Below the pieces are notes generated by a model, which was given only the letters and a program-made list of their open reading frames with translations, ran no database searches and was not told where the DNA came from. Below are positions 16,573 through 25,313 of a stretch of 64,000 bases of DNA, in pieces (within the stretch, counting starts at the first letter, position 1; each line of letters starts with the position of its first letter). Origin of the DNA: Arthrobacter sp. CAU 1506. GTDB taxonomy: Bacteria > Actinomycetota > Actinomycetes > Actinomycetales > Micrococcaceae. The DNA lies in assembly GCF_005047635.1 (NCBI RefSeq), contig NZ_SUKC01000002.1:124001-188000 (forward strand). The letters are read 5' to 3'. The position numbers and the translations under genes are program-made.

Positions 16573-19500
16573 TCGGTGACCTGCTTTCCTTCTGCGCACA
16601 ACGGGCAAATTTCCGGTGCCCGGCAGCCGTGGCCGCCATTCCGGGACCGCTGCGGGTCGTGCCGGGCTTCAAATTGCGCGGCAGACATCAGTGCCGCCGC
16701 CTCATGGATCATCGGCGTAGCCCAGTCTTCGCCGTCGGCCAGGCTGTCCTGCTGCTGGACCTTGACCGTTTTCAGGTCCTGGCCGAGTTGGACCAGGGAG
16801 GCGCCGCCGGGGGCCGGTTGTTGCCCGGAAAAACCACCGGCCTGCACCGCCGCCTGGTAGCTTCCGAGCTGTGGGTGCCGTTCCAGATCCGCTTTCGTCG
16901 GGGCAGAACGGCCCGTTTTCAGGTCCACGATATGCAGCCGCCCGTCGGCGTCCAGCTCCAAACGGTCCACCTGTCCGCGGAGCCTGGCCACGCGCTCGGG
17001 CCCCTGCAAATCGACGGAGAAGTCCTGCTCGACGCCGACCAAGCTCCGGCCTTCCGCCCGCATCTGGACGACGTACTGGGCAAGTCTGCGGACCATGCCT
17101 TCGGCCCGGTTGAAGTCCAACTGGCCTTCCCAGTTTTCCTTCATGCCCAACTGCGGCCAGCGGCGGACAAGTTCCGCCACGTATTCGGTCCCCGTGCCGT
17201 CGGGAAAGTCCTGGGCAATCCCGTGGACCAGCGTGCCCAGGCTGCGGGCGAAATCGGTGGCGGCCTCTCCCCCGGCGGCCTGGATGAACCAGTCCAGCGG
17301 GGACTTTTGGACGGCCTCCACCTTCGACGGGGACACCGGGACAGGTTCACCTTCCGGCACCACCGGTGCTGTGCTGCTCAAGGGCAACAGTCCCCACCAG
17401 TCGCGCGGATGCGCACCGGGCACCGGTACCGGGCTGGCAGCCAGCATGGCGAGGACGGCCGCAGCGTCGGCGGCCGGTTCCGGACGGTCCGTTGCCTGCT
17501 GGGCGGCCTGGCGGAGTTCCGCGGCCAGAGCCCGCACCGTGCGCGGCCGGAGTACTTCTGTGGGCGGGCGCGGAGTCTCCGGGTCCAGCCACGGATCAAC
17601 CAGGTCCAGAAACTGGGACGGCTGGGCATCTTCTGACTGCACGGCCGTGCAGATCAACCGGCGTTCGGCTCGGGAGATGGCGGTGGAGAAGCTGCGCAAT
17701 TCGTCGTACCGGATCTCGCGCAGGCGGGCCACCGCGTCGATCCGCCGTGCTTCCTCAACGCCGTGTTCCAAGACGTCGACGAACTGGGTACTGCCCAACA
17801 GTTCACCGCGCAGCCTGGTGTTCGGCCACACTCCCTCCTGGACGCCTGCGACGATGACCAGCGGCCAGCCACGTCCAGCCGCCGAGGCCGGAGTGAGCAG
17901 TTCAACCGCCTCCCGCAACTGTGCCCGCGGCGCCAGGTTGTCCATCGGCAGTTCCTGGTTGAGCAGGTACTCCAGGAACTGCCGCGGGCTAGAGCCGGGG
18001 AGCTGGTCAACATACCGTTCGGCTGTCTGGAACAACGCCATCATTGCGTCGAGATCCCGGTCGGCCCGCACCCCGGCCGGCCCGCCTTGCAGCGCCTGTG
18101 CAGCCCAGCGGTCCGCCAACCCGGCTGCGGACCACAAGGCCCACAGCACCGTCTCCGCATTGGCCCCCGGCGCGGCCGCTGCCTCCCGGCCCGCCTGCAA
18201 CATGCGCGCCACCCTGCGTGCGGCCCCGCCTTCCCTCCCGAGTGTGCTGAGGAACGCAGCGTCGCCCAGTGCCTCCACGAGCAACGCATCGCTGGAGCGG
18301 CCCCCGCCGCCCAGCAACTCTTCGCGCCGCAGGGCCTGGCGAAGGCGGCGCAAGTCGATCGCCGTGGCACCCCCGAGCCGGGAGGTCAGCAGTGAAACCG
18401 CGCTGTCAGCGGTGAGCAGGTCCGGGTCGAGCGCCATGGCCAACGCATCCAGCAACGGCCGGACCGCGGCTTCATCGCGCACGGCGGTCTCTGCCACCGG
18501 AACTTTCACCGCGATGTCCTGCCCCGTGAGATAGCGTGCCAGCGCGGAGAGCTGGCCGCCGGTCCGGACGATCACGGCCATCTCGCTGAGCCTGTACCCC
18601 TCGAACAACCGGGCTTCGAGAATCCGTTGGGCCACATAGCGGTGCTCGTGGACGGGCGAGGCCACCACATGCGCACTGGCGGACGGAGCTCCGGCCCTGA
18701 GCGCGGCACCCGGGGCTGCTTCGGCGTGTGCCCTCGGTGCAGGATGGACGAGTTCGCGGGCGCGGTGGGCGCCGGCAACCTGGGAGATCCTGGCCGCGGT
18801 GGATTGCCAGGCGGCGGCGACCGCCGGCACCATCCGGTGCGAGGTAGTCAAGACCAGTGTCCGCAGCGGTTTCTCCCGGGTGCCGAGGAGCCCCGGAAGT
18901 TTGCCAATCACGTCCGGCCGGGCGCCGCGGAACCCCTGGACGACAGTGTCCGGCGAGGCGGCTAGCAGGGCGTCTTGTCCCTCGACAAGCAAGGCCAGCA
19001 GCTCGAAGACGGCGGGATTGGCTTCCTGCAGGTCGTCCGCGAGGATCAGCTGCAGCCGGCTGCGCTCCCGCTCAAGGAGGCCCGGATGCTCCAGCAAAAG
19101 CTGGCGGGCCGAGGTAATGATGCCGGCCGGGTCGAAGGCCTCGGGCATTCGGAGGTCGATCAGATCCCGGTATTCGCGGTACAGCCGTGCCGCCGCGGTC
19201 CAGTCCGGGCGGCCGCACTCGGCGCCCAGGAGTTCCAGCTGCGCGGCGGTGCTGCCATACTCGGTCAACCGGTCGAAAAGCTGGCGGATTTCCTGCCGGA
19301 AGCCGCGGGTAGCCAGCGCCTGCTGCAGGTCTTCCGGCCAGCCCGCACCTTGGCCGTATCCCGCACGGTGGCCTGCCAGCAGCTCGGCGATGATCTGGTC
19401 CTGTTCCGGTCCGGACAGAAGTCGGGGCGCCCGCTCCACCAGCGGAAGCAGCCCCTCCACCCGGGCCCGGCGGATCAGGTCAAAGGCGTAGGCTGACCAG

Positions 19501-19817
19501 GTTCTGGCCGGGGATGTGCCCAGGCTGCGGTCCAGTCGCGCCGTCAGGGCATCCCGCAGTCGCGAGGCAGCCAGCCGGTTGGGGGCCATGAAGAGCAGTC
19601 CGGCCGGGTCCAAGCCGGTCTCCTGCACCCGCCGAACCGCATGCTCGACCAGGGCGGTGGTCTTCCCTGTACCAGGACCGCCGAGCACCAGCACCGGGCC
19701 GCAGCCGGCGGGCAGGCCGATGACGTCGCCCTGGTCGGCACTCGGCAGCGGGGCACCGGCAGAGGTGGCTTCGGGCCGGACCAGCTTCAGCCCCGCCGGT
19801 GGCTTCGTCTCCATCAT
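16569..19817 (-). CDS. adnA: Motor-nuclease subunit AdnA of AdnAB
   Basis: The 1082-residue partner of AdnB has Walker A GGPGTGKTT (46-54), but Walker B is ADDLQE instead of DExQD, a degenerate SF1 motor as reported for mycobacterial AdnA. The C-terminal nuclease keeps the core: VDLKTG with D965 and K967, then QLGSYQAAV. Near the C-terminus C1065, C1071 and C1074 form C-x5-C-x2-C, which resembles the iron-sulfur cysteines of AddB-type nucleases; the fourth ligand would lie far upstream. The start ATG overlaps the upstream alkyltransferase-like stop (ATGA); a second ATG follows immediately. Confidence 0.92.
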   Translation of the reverse strand: MMETKPPAGLKLVRPEATSAGAPLPSADQGDVIGLPAGCGPVLVLGGPGTGKTTALVEHAVRRVQETGLDPAGLLFMAPNRLAASRLRDALTARLDRSLGTSPARTWSAYAFDLIRRARVEGLLPLVERAPRLLSGPEQDQIIAELLAGHRAGYGQGAGWPEDLQQALATRGFRQEIRQLFDRLTEYGSTAAQLELLGAECGRPDWTAAARLYREYRDLIDLRMPEAFDPAGIITSARQLLLEHPGLLERERSRLQLILADDLQEANPAVFELLALLVEGQDALLAASPDTVVQGFRGARPDVIGKLPGLLGTREKPLRTLVLTTSHRMVPAVAAAWQSTAARISQVAGAHRARELVHPAPRAHAEAAPGAALRAGAPSASAHVVASPVHEHRYVAQRILEARLFEGYRLSEMAVIVRTGGQLSALARYLTGQDIAVKVPVAETAVRDEAAVRPLLDALAMALDPDLLTADSAVSLLTSRLGGATAIDLRRLRQALRREELLGGGGRSSDALLVEALGDAAFLSTLGREGGAARRVARMLQAGREAAAAPGANAETVLWALWSAAGLADRWAAQALQGGPAGVRADRDLDAMMALFQTAERYVDQLPGSSPRQFLEYLLNQELPMDNLAPRAQLREAVELLTPASAAGRGWPLVIVAGVQEGVWPNTRLRGELLGSTQFVDVLEHGVEEARRIDAVARLREIRYDELRSFSTAISRAERRLICTAVQSEDAQPSQFLDLVDPWLDPETPRPPTEVLRPRTVRALAAELRQAAQQATDRPEPAADAAAVLAMLAASPVPVPGAHPRDWWGLLPLSSTAPVVPEGEPVPVSPSKVEAVQKSPLDWFIQAAGGEAATDFARSLGTLVHGIAQDFPDGTGTEYVAELVRRWPQLGMKENWEGQLDFNRAEGMVRRLAQYVVQMRAEGRSLVGVEQDFSVDLQGPERVARLRGQVDRLELDADGRLHIVDLKTGRSAPTKADLERHPQLGSYQAAVQAGGFSGQQPAPGGASLVQLGQDLKTVKVQQQDSLADGEDWATPMIHEAAALMSAAQFEARHDPQRSRNGGHGCRAPEICPLCAEGKQVTE

Positions 19818-20188
19818 GCGCCCATCCCATCAGTCGGCTCGGACACTTTGCGCCGCAGCCGCTCGATCGCTGCAAAATCTTCGGGCCGGGGCATCCAGCG
19901 GGCCTGGGCCATGCGGACCTTGGCCGGTCCGGCGGCCGGCTCCGCCAGTGGTGTCCCCTCCTGGCGGTAGTGCGTCACGGCCCGCGCCATCAGCTCATCG
20001 GGCAAGGAACCATCGGCACGAATGATGCGCCACCACGGAGCGGCATCCCCATGCAGGGACATGATCCTGCCGACCAACCGGGGCCCGCCCGCATCGAGCA
20101 GCTCGGCCACGTCGCCGTACGACAGCACGCAGCCGCGCGGCACGATCGCTGCGAGGTCCAGGACCGCCTCTACTACCGCTTCCCGCAT
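19814..20188 (-). CDS. Alkyltransferase-like (ATL) MGMT-family DNA-binding protein
   Basis: The 124-residue protein has the DNA-binding half of MGMT (VPRGCVLSYGDVAELL, the helix-turn-helix region), but the active-site PCHRV is replaced by APWWRII, so there is no alkyl-acceptor Cys. ATL proteins bind O6-alkylguanine and hand the lesion to nucleotide excision repair. It heads a coupled operon with adnA and adnB, with ATGA overlaps at both junctions. TACAAT ends 7 nt before the ATG and no Shine-Dalgarno is visible, so the operon mRNA is probably leaderless. Confidence 0.88.
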   Translation of the reverse strand: MREAVVEAVLDLAAIVPRGCVLSYGDVAELLDAGGPRLVGRIMSLHGDAAPWWRIIRADGSLPDELMARAVTHYRQEGTPLAEPAAGPAKVRMAQARWMPRPEDFAAIERLRRKVSEPTDGMGA

Positions 20189-20194
20189 TACACC

Positions 20195-20200
20195 ATTGTA
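20195..20200 (-). promoter_or_regulatory. -10 box TACAAT, leaderless start of the ATL-adnA-adnB operon
   Basis: TACAAT (5 of 6 consensus) is followed by GGTGTA and then ATG on the minus strand. The -35 region is GC-rich and unclear. Confidence 0.6.
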
Positions 20201-20291
20201 ATTTGATCCGCCCGGGCTGCCCGCCCCAAGCCGACAGCGCCAGTTTTCATACGCGCCGCTGCGCCTCCCGGATTTCGTCCGACCCGGCGGC

Positions 20292-20297
20292 TACGGT
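20292..20297 (+). promoter_or_regulatory. -10 box TACGGT, leaderless start of the DnaQ-like exonuclease gene
   Basis: TACGGT ends 8 nt before ATG 20305, with a 7-nt gap and no Shine-Dalgarno in the gap. Confidence 0.45.
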
Positions 20298-20304
20298 TAC
20301 CGGT

Positions 20305-21003
20305 ATGAACAGCTGGCATGAACGCCCCCGGGCCGCATTCGATCTGGAAACCACGGGCCGCGATCCGCATACTGCCCGGATCGTCACGGCTTCCCTGGTC
20401 CTGGTCGACGAAGCGGGACGTCCCGTGCAGGAGCGCGAGTGGCTGGTGAATCCCGGCGTCGACATTCCCGCCGAAGCTGCAGCGATCCACGGGATCAGCA
20501 CGGAGCGGGCACGCGCCGAAGGCCTCGACGCGGCCGCCGCCACGGCCGGGATTGCCGAGTCGCTGGCAGCGCTCTTTGACGCCGGCATTCCAGTCATGGC
20601 CTTTAACGCCGCCTACGATTTCACCGTGCTGGCCAACGAATGCTCGCGCTACGGCTTCCCAGCCCCCACGGCGGCTCCGGTGATTGATCCGTTTATCCTG
20701 GACAAGCAGATGGACCGCTACCGGCGGGGGAAACGCACCCTGGTAGCGCTGTGCGAGCTCTACGGGGTGCGCTTGGAGGCTGCGCACACGTCGGCGGCGG
20801 ACGCCCTGGCAACCATCGGCGTCGCGGATGCCCTCGCGAGCCGTTATGCAGCATTGTGCATCGACGCCGTCGAACTGCATGAACGGCAAATCGGCTGGTG
20901 CGCCCAACAGGCGGCCAGCTTTCAGGAATGGTTGCGGCGCACTGATCCGGAAGCAGTCGTGGACGGCGTCTGGCCCGTCCGCTTGATGCCTGTGACTGTT
21001 TGA
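20305..21003 (+). CDS. DnaQ-like DEDDh 3'-5' exonuclease
   Basis: The 232-residue protein carries Exo I (FDLETTG, Asp/Glu metal ligands), Exo II (NAAYDFTVL, Asp) and Exo III (HTSAADAL, His and Asp), i.e. the DEDDh family of the DNA polymerase III epsilon subunit. It is a stand-alone enzyme with no polymerase fusion, so repair or nucleic-acid turnover is more likely than replicative proofreading. It is divergent from the ATL-adnAB operon, 116 bp away, in keeping with a DNA-repair neighbourhood. A longer frame to 20203 is open, but the leaderless promoter favours ATG 20305. Confidence 0.87.
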   Translation: MNSWHERPRAAFDLETTGRDPHTARIVTASLVLVDEAGRPVQEREWLVNPGVDIPAEAAAIHGISTERARAEGLDAAAATAGIAESLAALFDAGIPVMAFNAAYDFTVLANECSRYGFPAPTAAPVIDPFILDKQMDRYRRGKRTLVALCELYGVRLEAAHTSAADALATIGVADALASRYAALCIDAVELHERQIGWCAQQAASFQEWLRRTDPEAVVDGVWPVRLMPVTV

Positions 21004-21090
21004 GGAACCCCCGGACCCGCAACTCCGTCGATCCCATCGATCACCCTTCTGTCAACTTCGGGTCGCCGTGTGACGCAACCTCTTGTCGAA

Positions 21091-21119
21091 TTCCGGCGCA
21101 CTGGCGCGGCTGTCATAAT
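21091..21119 (+). promoter_or_regulatory. metNIQ promoter with extended -10
   Basis: TGTCATAAT (21111-21119) is an extended -10 (TGn-CATAAT). A weak -35 TTCCGG lies 17 bp upstream. The predicted start of transcription is about 21126, exactly where the leader hairpin begins. Confidence 0.5.
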
Positions 21120-21125
21120 TAAGAC

Positions 21126-21157
21126 TTGGCGGCGACGCGTGCTATGGCGTCCGCCAA
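21126..21157 (+). promoter_or_regulatory. 5'-leader hairpin/inverted repeat before metN
   Basis: TTGGCGG (21126-21132) pairs with CCGCCAA (21151-21157); inside, ACGC (21135-21138) pairs with GCGT (21147-21150) around the loop GTGCTATG. It sits at the predicted 5' end of the mRNA and does not look like a known SAM riboswitch. As DNA it could also be an operator. Confidence 0.5.
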
Positions 21158-21187
21158 TGCTTCCTGACTTCAATTCCCCGAGGTTCC

Positions 21188-22180
21188 ATGATCACCGTTA
21201 CCGACCTGCGCAAGGTCTACCGCCAGGGCAATCGCGAAGTGGTGGCCCTGGACGGCGTCAGCCTGTCCGTTCCCAAGGGGTCAATCCACGGCATCGTCGG
21301 CCATTCGGGTGCCGGCAAGTCCACCTTGGTGCGCTGCCTTACCCTGCTGGACAGCCCGACGTCGGGCTCCGTGTCGATCAACGGGGCGGAACTCAGCGCA
21401 GCCCGGGACGCCGACCTCAGATCGGCCCGGCGCCGCATCGGGATGATCTTCCAACATGCAAACCTGATGGACTCGCGCACCGCCGCCCAGAACGTGGCGC
21501 ATCCGCTGGAGCTCGTCAAGACGCCCAAGGCGGCGATCCGTTCCAAGGTGGCCGAGCTGCTCAAGTTGGTCGGACTCGAGGGGTTTGAGAACGCCTACCC
21601 GTCCCAGCTCTCCGGCGGCCAGCGCCAGCGCGTCGGCATTGCCCGTGCCCTCGCCTCTGATCCGGACGTCCTGCTCTGTGATGAGCCCACGTCGGCGCTG
21701 GACCCGAAGACCACCGATGAAATCCTGACGCTGATCCACGACCTCACGCAGCGGCTACAGCTGACCGTGCTGGTGATCACGCACGAAATGCAGGTCATCA
21801 AGCGCATTTGCGACTCGGTCTCGCTCCTGGAGGCGGGCCGGATCGTCGAACATGGTCCGCTGCGCGATGTGGCGGCCGATCTCGGCGGCCGCCTGTCAAC
21901 CACGCTGTTGCCCCTGCCGCCGGCCGAAACGAACGGCAGCGGCACGGTGCTGGAGATCCTGTATTCAGGCGACAGCGCGTCGGAACCGGTGCTCACCGGG
22001 GCCGCGCGCGCCTTTGGCATGGACCTGAATGTCCTGGCCGGCAGCGTGGAGTCGTTGGCCGGCACCCAGTTCGGCCACCTGCGCATCCAGTTGCCGACCG
22101 GTGCGGACACCGCGTCCTTGTCCCGTCACTTGACCGGCCAGGGCGTTGCCGTACGCGTCGTCCAGGAAGAGACAGCATGA
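21188..22180 (+). CDS. metN: Methionine ABC transporter ATP-binding protein MetN
   Basis: The 330-residue ATPase of the D/L-methionine importer shows Walker A GHSGAGKST (38-46), signature LSGGQRQRVGIARAL, Walker [12 protein letters not shown] and the switch His (ITHEM). Residues about 255-330 form the NIL domain, which in MetN binds methionine and causes trans-inhibition of transport. The GAGG Shine-Dalgarno lies 4-5 nt before the ATG. The stop overlaps the metI start (ATGA). Confidence 0.95.
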   Translation: MITVTDLRKVYRQGNREVVALDGVSLSVPKGSIHGIVGHSGAGKSTLVRCLTLLDSPTSGSVSINGAELSAARDADLRSARRRIGMIFQHANLMDSRTAAQNVAHPLELVKTPKAAIRSKVAELLKLVGLEGFENAYPSQLSGGQRQRVGIARALASDPDVLLCDEPTSALDPKTTDEILTLIHDLTQRLQLTVLVITHEMQVIKRICDSVSLLEAGRIVEHGPLRDVAADLGGRLSTTLLPLPPAETNGSGTVLEILYSGDSASEPVLTGAARAFGMDLNVLAGSVESLAGTQFGHLRIQLPTGADTASLSRHLTGQGVAVRVVQEETA

Positions 22181-22914
22181 ACTTTATCGACGAACTGATG
22201 ACCAACCCGGCCCTCACCAACGCCCTGCCCAAAGCCCTCGGCGAAACCTTGCTGATGGTGGGTGTCTCGGGTGCCTTTGTCCTGCTGATCGGCCTGCCAC
22301 TGGGTATCTTCCTCTACACCAGCGCACCGGGAGGCCTGCGGCCCATGCGGGTAACCAACCGGATTGTGTCCGACGTGATCGTGAATATCACCAGGTCCAT
22401 CCCGTTCGCCATCCTGATGATCGCGCTGATCCCGGTGGCCCGGGCGATCACCGGCACCTCGATCGGCGCCCTTGCGGCCTGCGTCTCGCTCACCATCGGC
22501 ACCGTGCCGTTTTTCGCCCGCTTGGTGGAAACCTCTCTGCGGGATGTCAGCTCCGGCAAGATCGATGCCGCACTGGTGATGGGCTCAACCCGCTTGCAGA
22601 TCGTAGCCAAGGTGCTGGTTCCCGAAGCGTTGCCCGGGTTGGTAGCTGCCTTCACGACGACGCTGGTCACCTTGGTGGGCTACTCCGCCATGGCGGGCCT
22701 CACCGGCGGCGGCGGCCTCGGCCAGCTCGCCTACAACTACGGCTTCCAGCGTTTCGACACCACGGTCATGCTGGTCACGATCGTGATTATGGTCATCCTC
22801 GTCCAGATGATCCAGTGGATCGGCGACGCCTCCGCCAGGCGGGTGGACCACCGCAGTGCGGCCACCGCGGGCGCCAAGAAACACCGGCGCCACGAGCCCG
22901 CCACCGCTGTCTGA
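22177..22914 (+). CDS. metI: Methionine ABC transporter permease MetI
   Basis: The 245-residue protein has five predicted membrane helices and the EAA-type cytoplasmic loop (region KIDAALVMGSTRLQIV) that docks on MetN. SIPFAILMIALIP is characteristic of the MetI family. ATG 22177 overlaps the metN stop and follows GGAAGAG. The last 25 residues are basic and His-rich. Confidence 0.94.
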   Translation: MNFIDELMTNPALTNALPKALGETLLMVGVSGAFVLLIGLPLGIFLYTSAPGGLRPMRVTNRIVSDVIVNITRSIPFAILMIALIPVARAITGTSIGALAACVSLTIGTVPFFARLVETSLRDVSSGKIDAALVMGSTRLQIVAKVLVPEALPGLVAAFTTTLVTLVGYSAMAGLTGGGGLGQLAYNYGFQRFDTTVMLVTIVIMVILVQMIQWIGDASARRVDHRSAATAGAKKHRRHEPATAV

Positions 22915-23071
22915 CCGGTCACCCGTCAGTTCAGGGACAATGCAGTCCCGCTCCCCCATGCTCCCGCCGGCCGCGAGGCCGCGGAGGAATGCAGCCAGTA
23001 GCCGCTAGCTGCACCATATCCGGGATGAGCCGCCTTCGGCTGCCCCGGTTAGTTGAAAGGAACGCACGCAG

Positions 23072-23911
23072 ATGCGTAAAGCACTAACCCTCATTGGTAC
23101 CGGCCTGGTTGCGGCCTTGGCGCTGACGGCTTGCGGTGGCTCTGATTCCACCCCCAGCGCTGATGCCACGCTGGATCCGGCCAATCCCACGACGATCACG
23201 GTGGGTGCCACTCCGGTTCCGCAGGGCCGGATTTTGCAGTTCGTGGACGAGAACCTGGCCAAGGACGCCGGCATCGACCTGGACATCAAGGAATTCACCG
23301 ATTACCAGACTCCGAACATCGCCCTGAGCGATGGGTCGCTGGATGCCAACTATTTCCAGCATCTGGCCTTCTTCGAGCAGCAGGTGGCCGACAAGGGCTA
23401 CGATTTCGAGCACGGCGAAGGCATCCACATTGAGCCGTACGCCGGATTCTCCTCCAAGCACAAGACCGTCGACGAAATCCCCGACGGCGCAACCATTGCG
23501 GTCACCAACGACCCCGGCAACCAGCCCCGCGCGCTGAAGATGCTCGAGGCCGCAGGCCTGCTGAAGGGCATCGAGGACGATTCTGCGGCATTGACGCTGA
23601 CCAAAGAGCAGAACCCCAAGGGCCTGAAGTTCGAGGAGAACCAGCCCGAGATCCTGGTCCAGCTGATCGACGATCCGAAGGTCGACCTGGCCATCATCAA
23701 CGGCAACTTCATCCTGGACGCCGGCCTGAAGACGGAGGATGCGGTAGTCGTTGAATCCGCCGAGAACAACCCGTATGCCAACTTCCTGGCGTGGAAGGCC
23801 GGCGACGACAACCCGGCCATCGCCAAGCTTGACGAACTGCTGCACAGCCCGGACGTGAAGAAGTTCATCGAGGAGACCTGGCCCAACGGCGACGTGTTCC
23901 CCGCTTTCTAA
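23072..23911 (+). CDS. metQ: Methionine-binding lipoprotein MetQ (NlpA family)
   Basis: The 279-residue lipoprotein has the signal peptide MRKALTLIGTGLVAALALTAC; the lipobox LTAC puts the lipidated Cys at residue 21. The mature part starts with the NlpA hallmarks ITVGATPVPQGRIL and DYQTPNIAL. It delivers methionine to MetNI on the outer face of the membrane. It is 157 bp downstream of metI, with AAGGA 10 nt before the ATG. The gap may allow separate or boosted expression. A strong terminator follows. Confidence 0.95.
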   Translation: MRKALTLIGTGLVAALALTACGGSDSTPSADATLDPANPTTITVGATPVPQGRILQFVDENLAKDAGIDLDIKEFTDYQTPNIALSDGSLDANYFQHLAFFEQQVADKGYDFEHGEGIHIEPYAGFSSKHKTVDEIPDGATIAVTNDPGNQPRALKMLEAAGLLKGIEDDSAALTLTKEQNPKGLKFEENQPEILVQLIDDPKVDLAIINGNFILDAGLKTEDAVVVESAENNPYANFLAWKAGDDNPAIAKLDELLHSPDVKKFIEETWPNGDVFPAF

Positions 23912-23950
23912 GCTCCGTCCCAGGTCGCTGACCCCAGCGTCCGCAACGGA

Positions 23951-23996
23951 AAAGACGAGGTCCCCGGAAGCTTCCGCTTCCGGGGACCTCGTCTTT
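23951..23996. terminator. Bidirectional terminator between metQ and the AI-2E family gene
   Basis: A perfect 21-bp stem (23951-23971 with 23976-23996) encloses the loop TTCC. An A-run precedes it and TTT then TTCTTGG follow, so it can terminate both convergent genes. Confidence 0.9.
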
Positions 23997-24001
23997 CTTG
24001 G

Positions 24002-25174
24002 TCAGCGCACCGCTGGCCGGCGGCGCTGCCGGACCGGTGCCGGCGGCTCGCCGGAGTTCCGTCCCGTCATCACCTGGATGACCACCCAGGACACCGCCGT
24101 CACCGGTACCGCCAAGACCGCACCGATGATGCCGCCCAGGATGGTCCCTGCGGTCAGCGCCAACAGGATCACGAGGGAATGCAGGCTCACGGAGCGCCCC
24201 ATCACCACCGGCTGCAGGAAGTTGCCTTCCAATTGCTGCACCACAATCACGACGGCGACCACCACCAGGGCGGCGACCGGCCCGTTGGCCACCAGCGCCA
24301 CCAAGGTGGCCAGGACGCCGGCCACGGTGGCGCCGACGATCGGAATGAAGCCGCCGATGAAGATCAGTACGGACAGCGGTAGCGCCAGCGGCACCTGCAG
24401 GATGAACAGGGCCAGGCCGATGAAAAAAGCATCGACAGCGGCTACGGTAGCGGTGCCCCGCACGTAGCTGCCCAGCACGTCAACGGCACGGGTTCCGGCT
24501 TCTTCCAGCTTGGGCCGGCGGGCCGCCGGGAACCAGCTGAGCAGGAAGCCCCAGATCCGCGGACCGTCTTTGAGGAAAAAGAACAGGATGACGGCCATCA
24601 GGACTGCACCGGTGATGATTTCCGCCGCTGTCGACAACCCGCTGAGTGCACTGCGCCCGGCGGCAGCGCTGGTCAGGAAGTCCACCACCGAGGCCAGCGC
24701 TTCATCGATCTGCCTTTGGCTCACCGGCAGCGGGAAGTTGGCCATCAGCTCCTGCAGCTTCAGCCAGCCCTCGCTGGCGGAGCGGACCAATTCATCCGAT
24801 TCGCTGCGGACCGCGAAGACGATCCCGGTGACCACCCCGCCGAGAACGGCGAGGATCCCGAGGAACGCCGTGGCCGTCGCCAGCGCCGGCGACCAACCCC
24901 AGCGGCGCAGCAGTCCCACCACCGGGTACACGGCCGCGGCCAAGATCAGGGCAATCAGGAACGGGATGAGCAGCAGACGCAGTTGCAGCAGCCCGTAGAT
25001 CACCACCACGGCCAGCGCCAGCGCCAGCAGCAGCTGGGCCGAACGGGTGGCGGTACGGCCCAAATGGTCCGACCACATGGTCTGCGGCGGTAGGTGATGC
25101 GCCACCTCCGGCGTCGTGCGTGCACCGCCGTCGTGCTTGTCCTGCATTTGCCTGCGCCTGGACAACAGGCCCAT
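24002..25174 (-). CDS. AI-2E family transporter (TqsA/PerM-like permease)
   Basis: The 390-residue protein has two N-terminal helices (AQLLLALALAVVVIYGLLQL and LLLIPFLIALILAA), a soluble segment and a six-helix C-terminal part with the family motif GGFIPIVGATVAG and VVIVVQQLEGNFLQPVVMG. The substrate of actinobacterial members is unknown; the family name comes from E. coli TqsA. The frame continues upstream to 25663 but overlaps hemL antisense. ATG 25174 with AAGGGAG about 6 nt upstream is the credible start. Both termini are rich in Arg. Confidence 0.85.
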   Translation of the reverse strand: MGLLSRRRQMQDKHDGGARTTPEVAHHLPPQTMWSDHLGRTATRSAQLLLALALAVVVIYGLLQLRLLLIPFLIALILAAAVYPVVGLLRRWGWSPALATATAFLGILAVLGGVVTGIVFAVRSESDELVRSASEGWLKLQELMANFPLPVSQRQIDEALASVVDFLTSAAAGRSALSGLSTAAEIITGAVLMAVILFFFLKDGPRIWGFLLSWFPAARRPKLEEAGTRAVDVLGSYVRGTATVAAVDAFFIGLALFILQVPLALPLSVLIFIGGFIPIVGATVAGVLATLVALVANGPVAALVVVAVVIVVQQLEGNFLQPVVMGRSVSLHSLVILLALTAGTILGGIIGAVLAVPVTAVSWVVIQVMTGRNSGEPPAPVRQRRRPAVR

Positions 25175-25276
25175 CTGCGCTCCCTTGGTTTGACGATTCG
25201 GCAACCGGTCCCGCGCGGGGACCGACCTCTTCATCAGTCTGCCATGCCATGGTCCGGCCCGCGCACGGCGGAGGGC

Positions 25277-25300
25277 GCCCGGCGCTGTCCGGCGCCGGGC
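25277..25300 (-). terminator. GC-rich hairpin downstream of hemL
   Basis: GCCCGGCGC (25277-25285) pairs with GCGCCGGGC (25292-25300). It lies 14 nt past the hemL stop on the minus strand, with no T-run. Confidence 0.4.
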
Positions 25301-25313
25301 CTGGAGCAGGGGC

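Noticed and set aside
21004-21187. SAM riboswitch before metN
   Set aside because: The leader after the predicted start is only about 60 nt with a single hairpin; no S-box, SAM-II or SAM-IV core is recognisable by eye.
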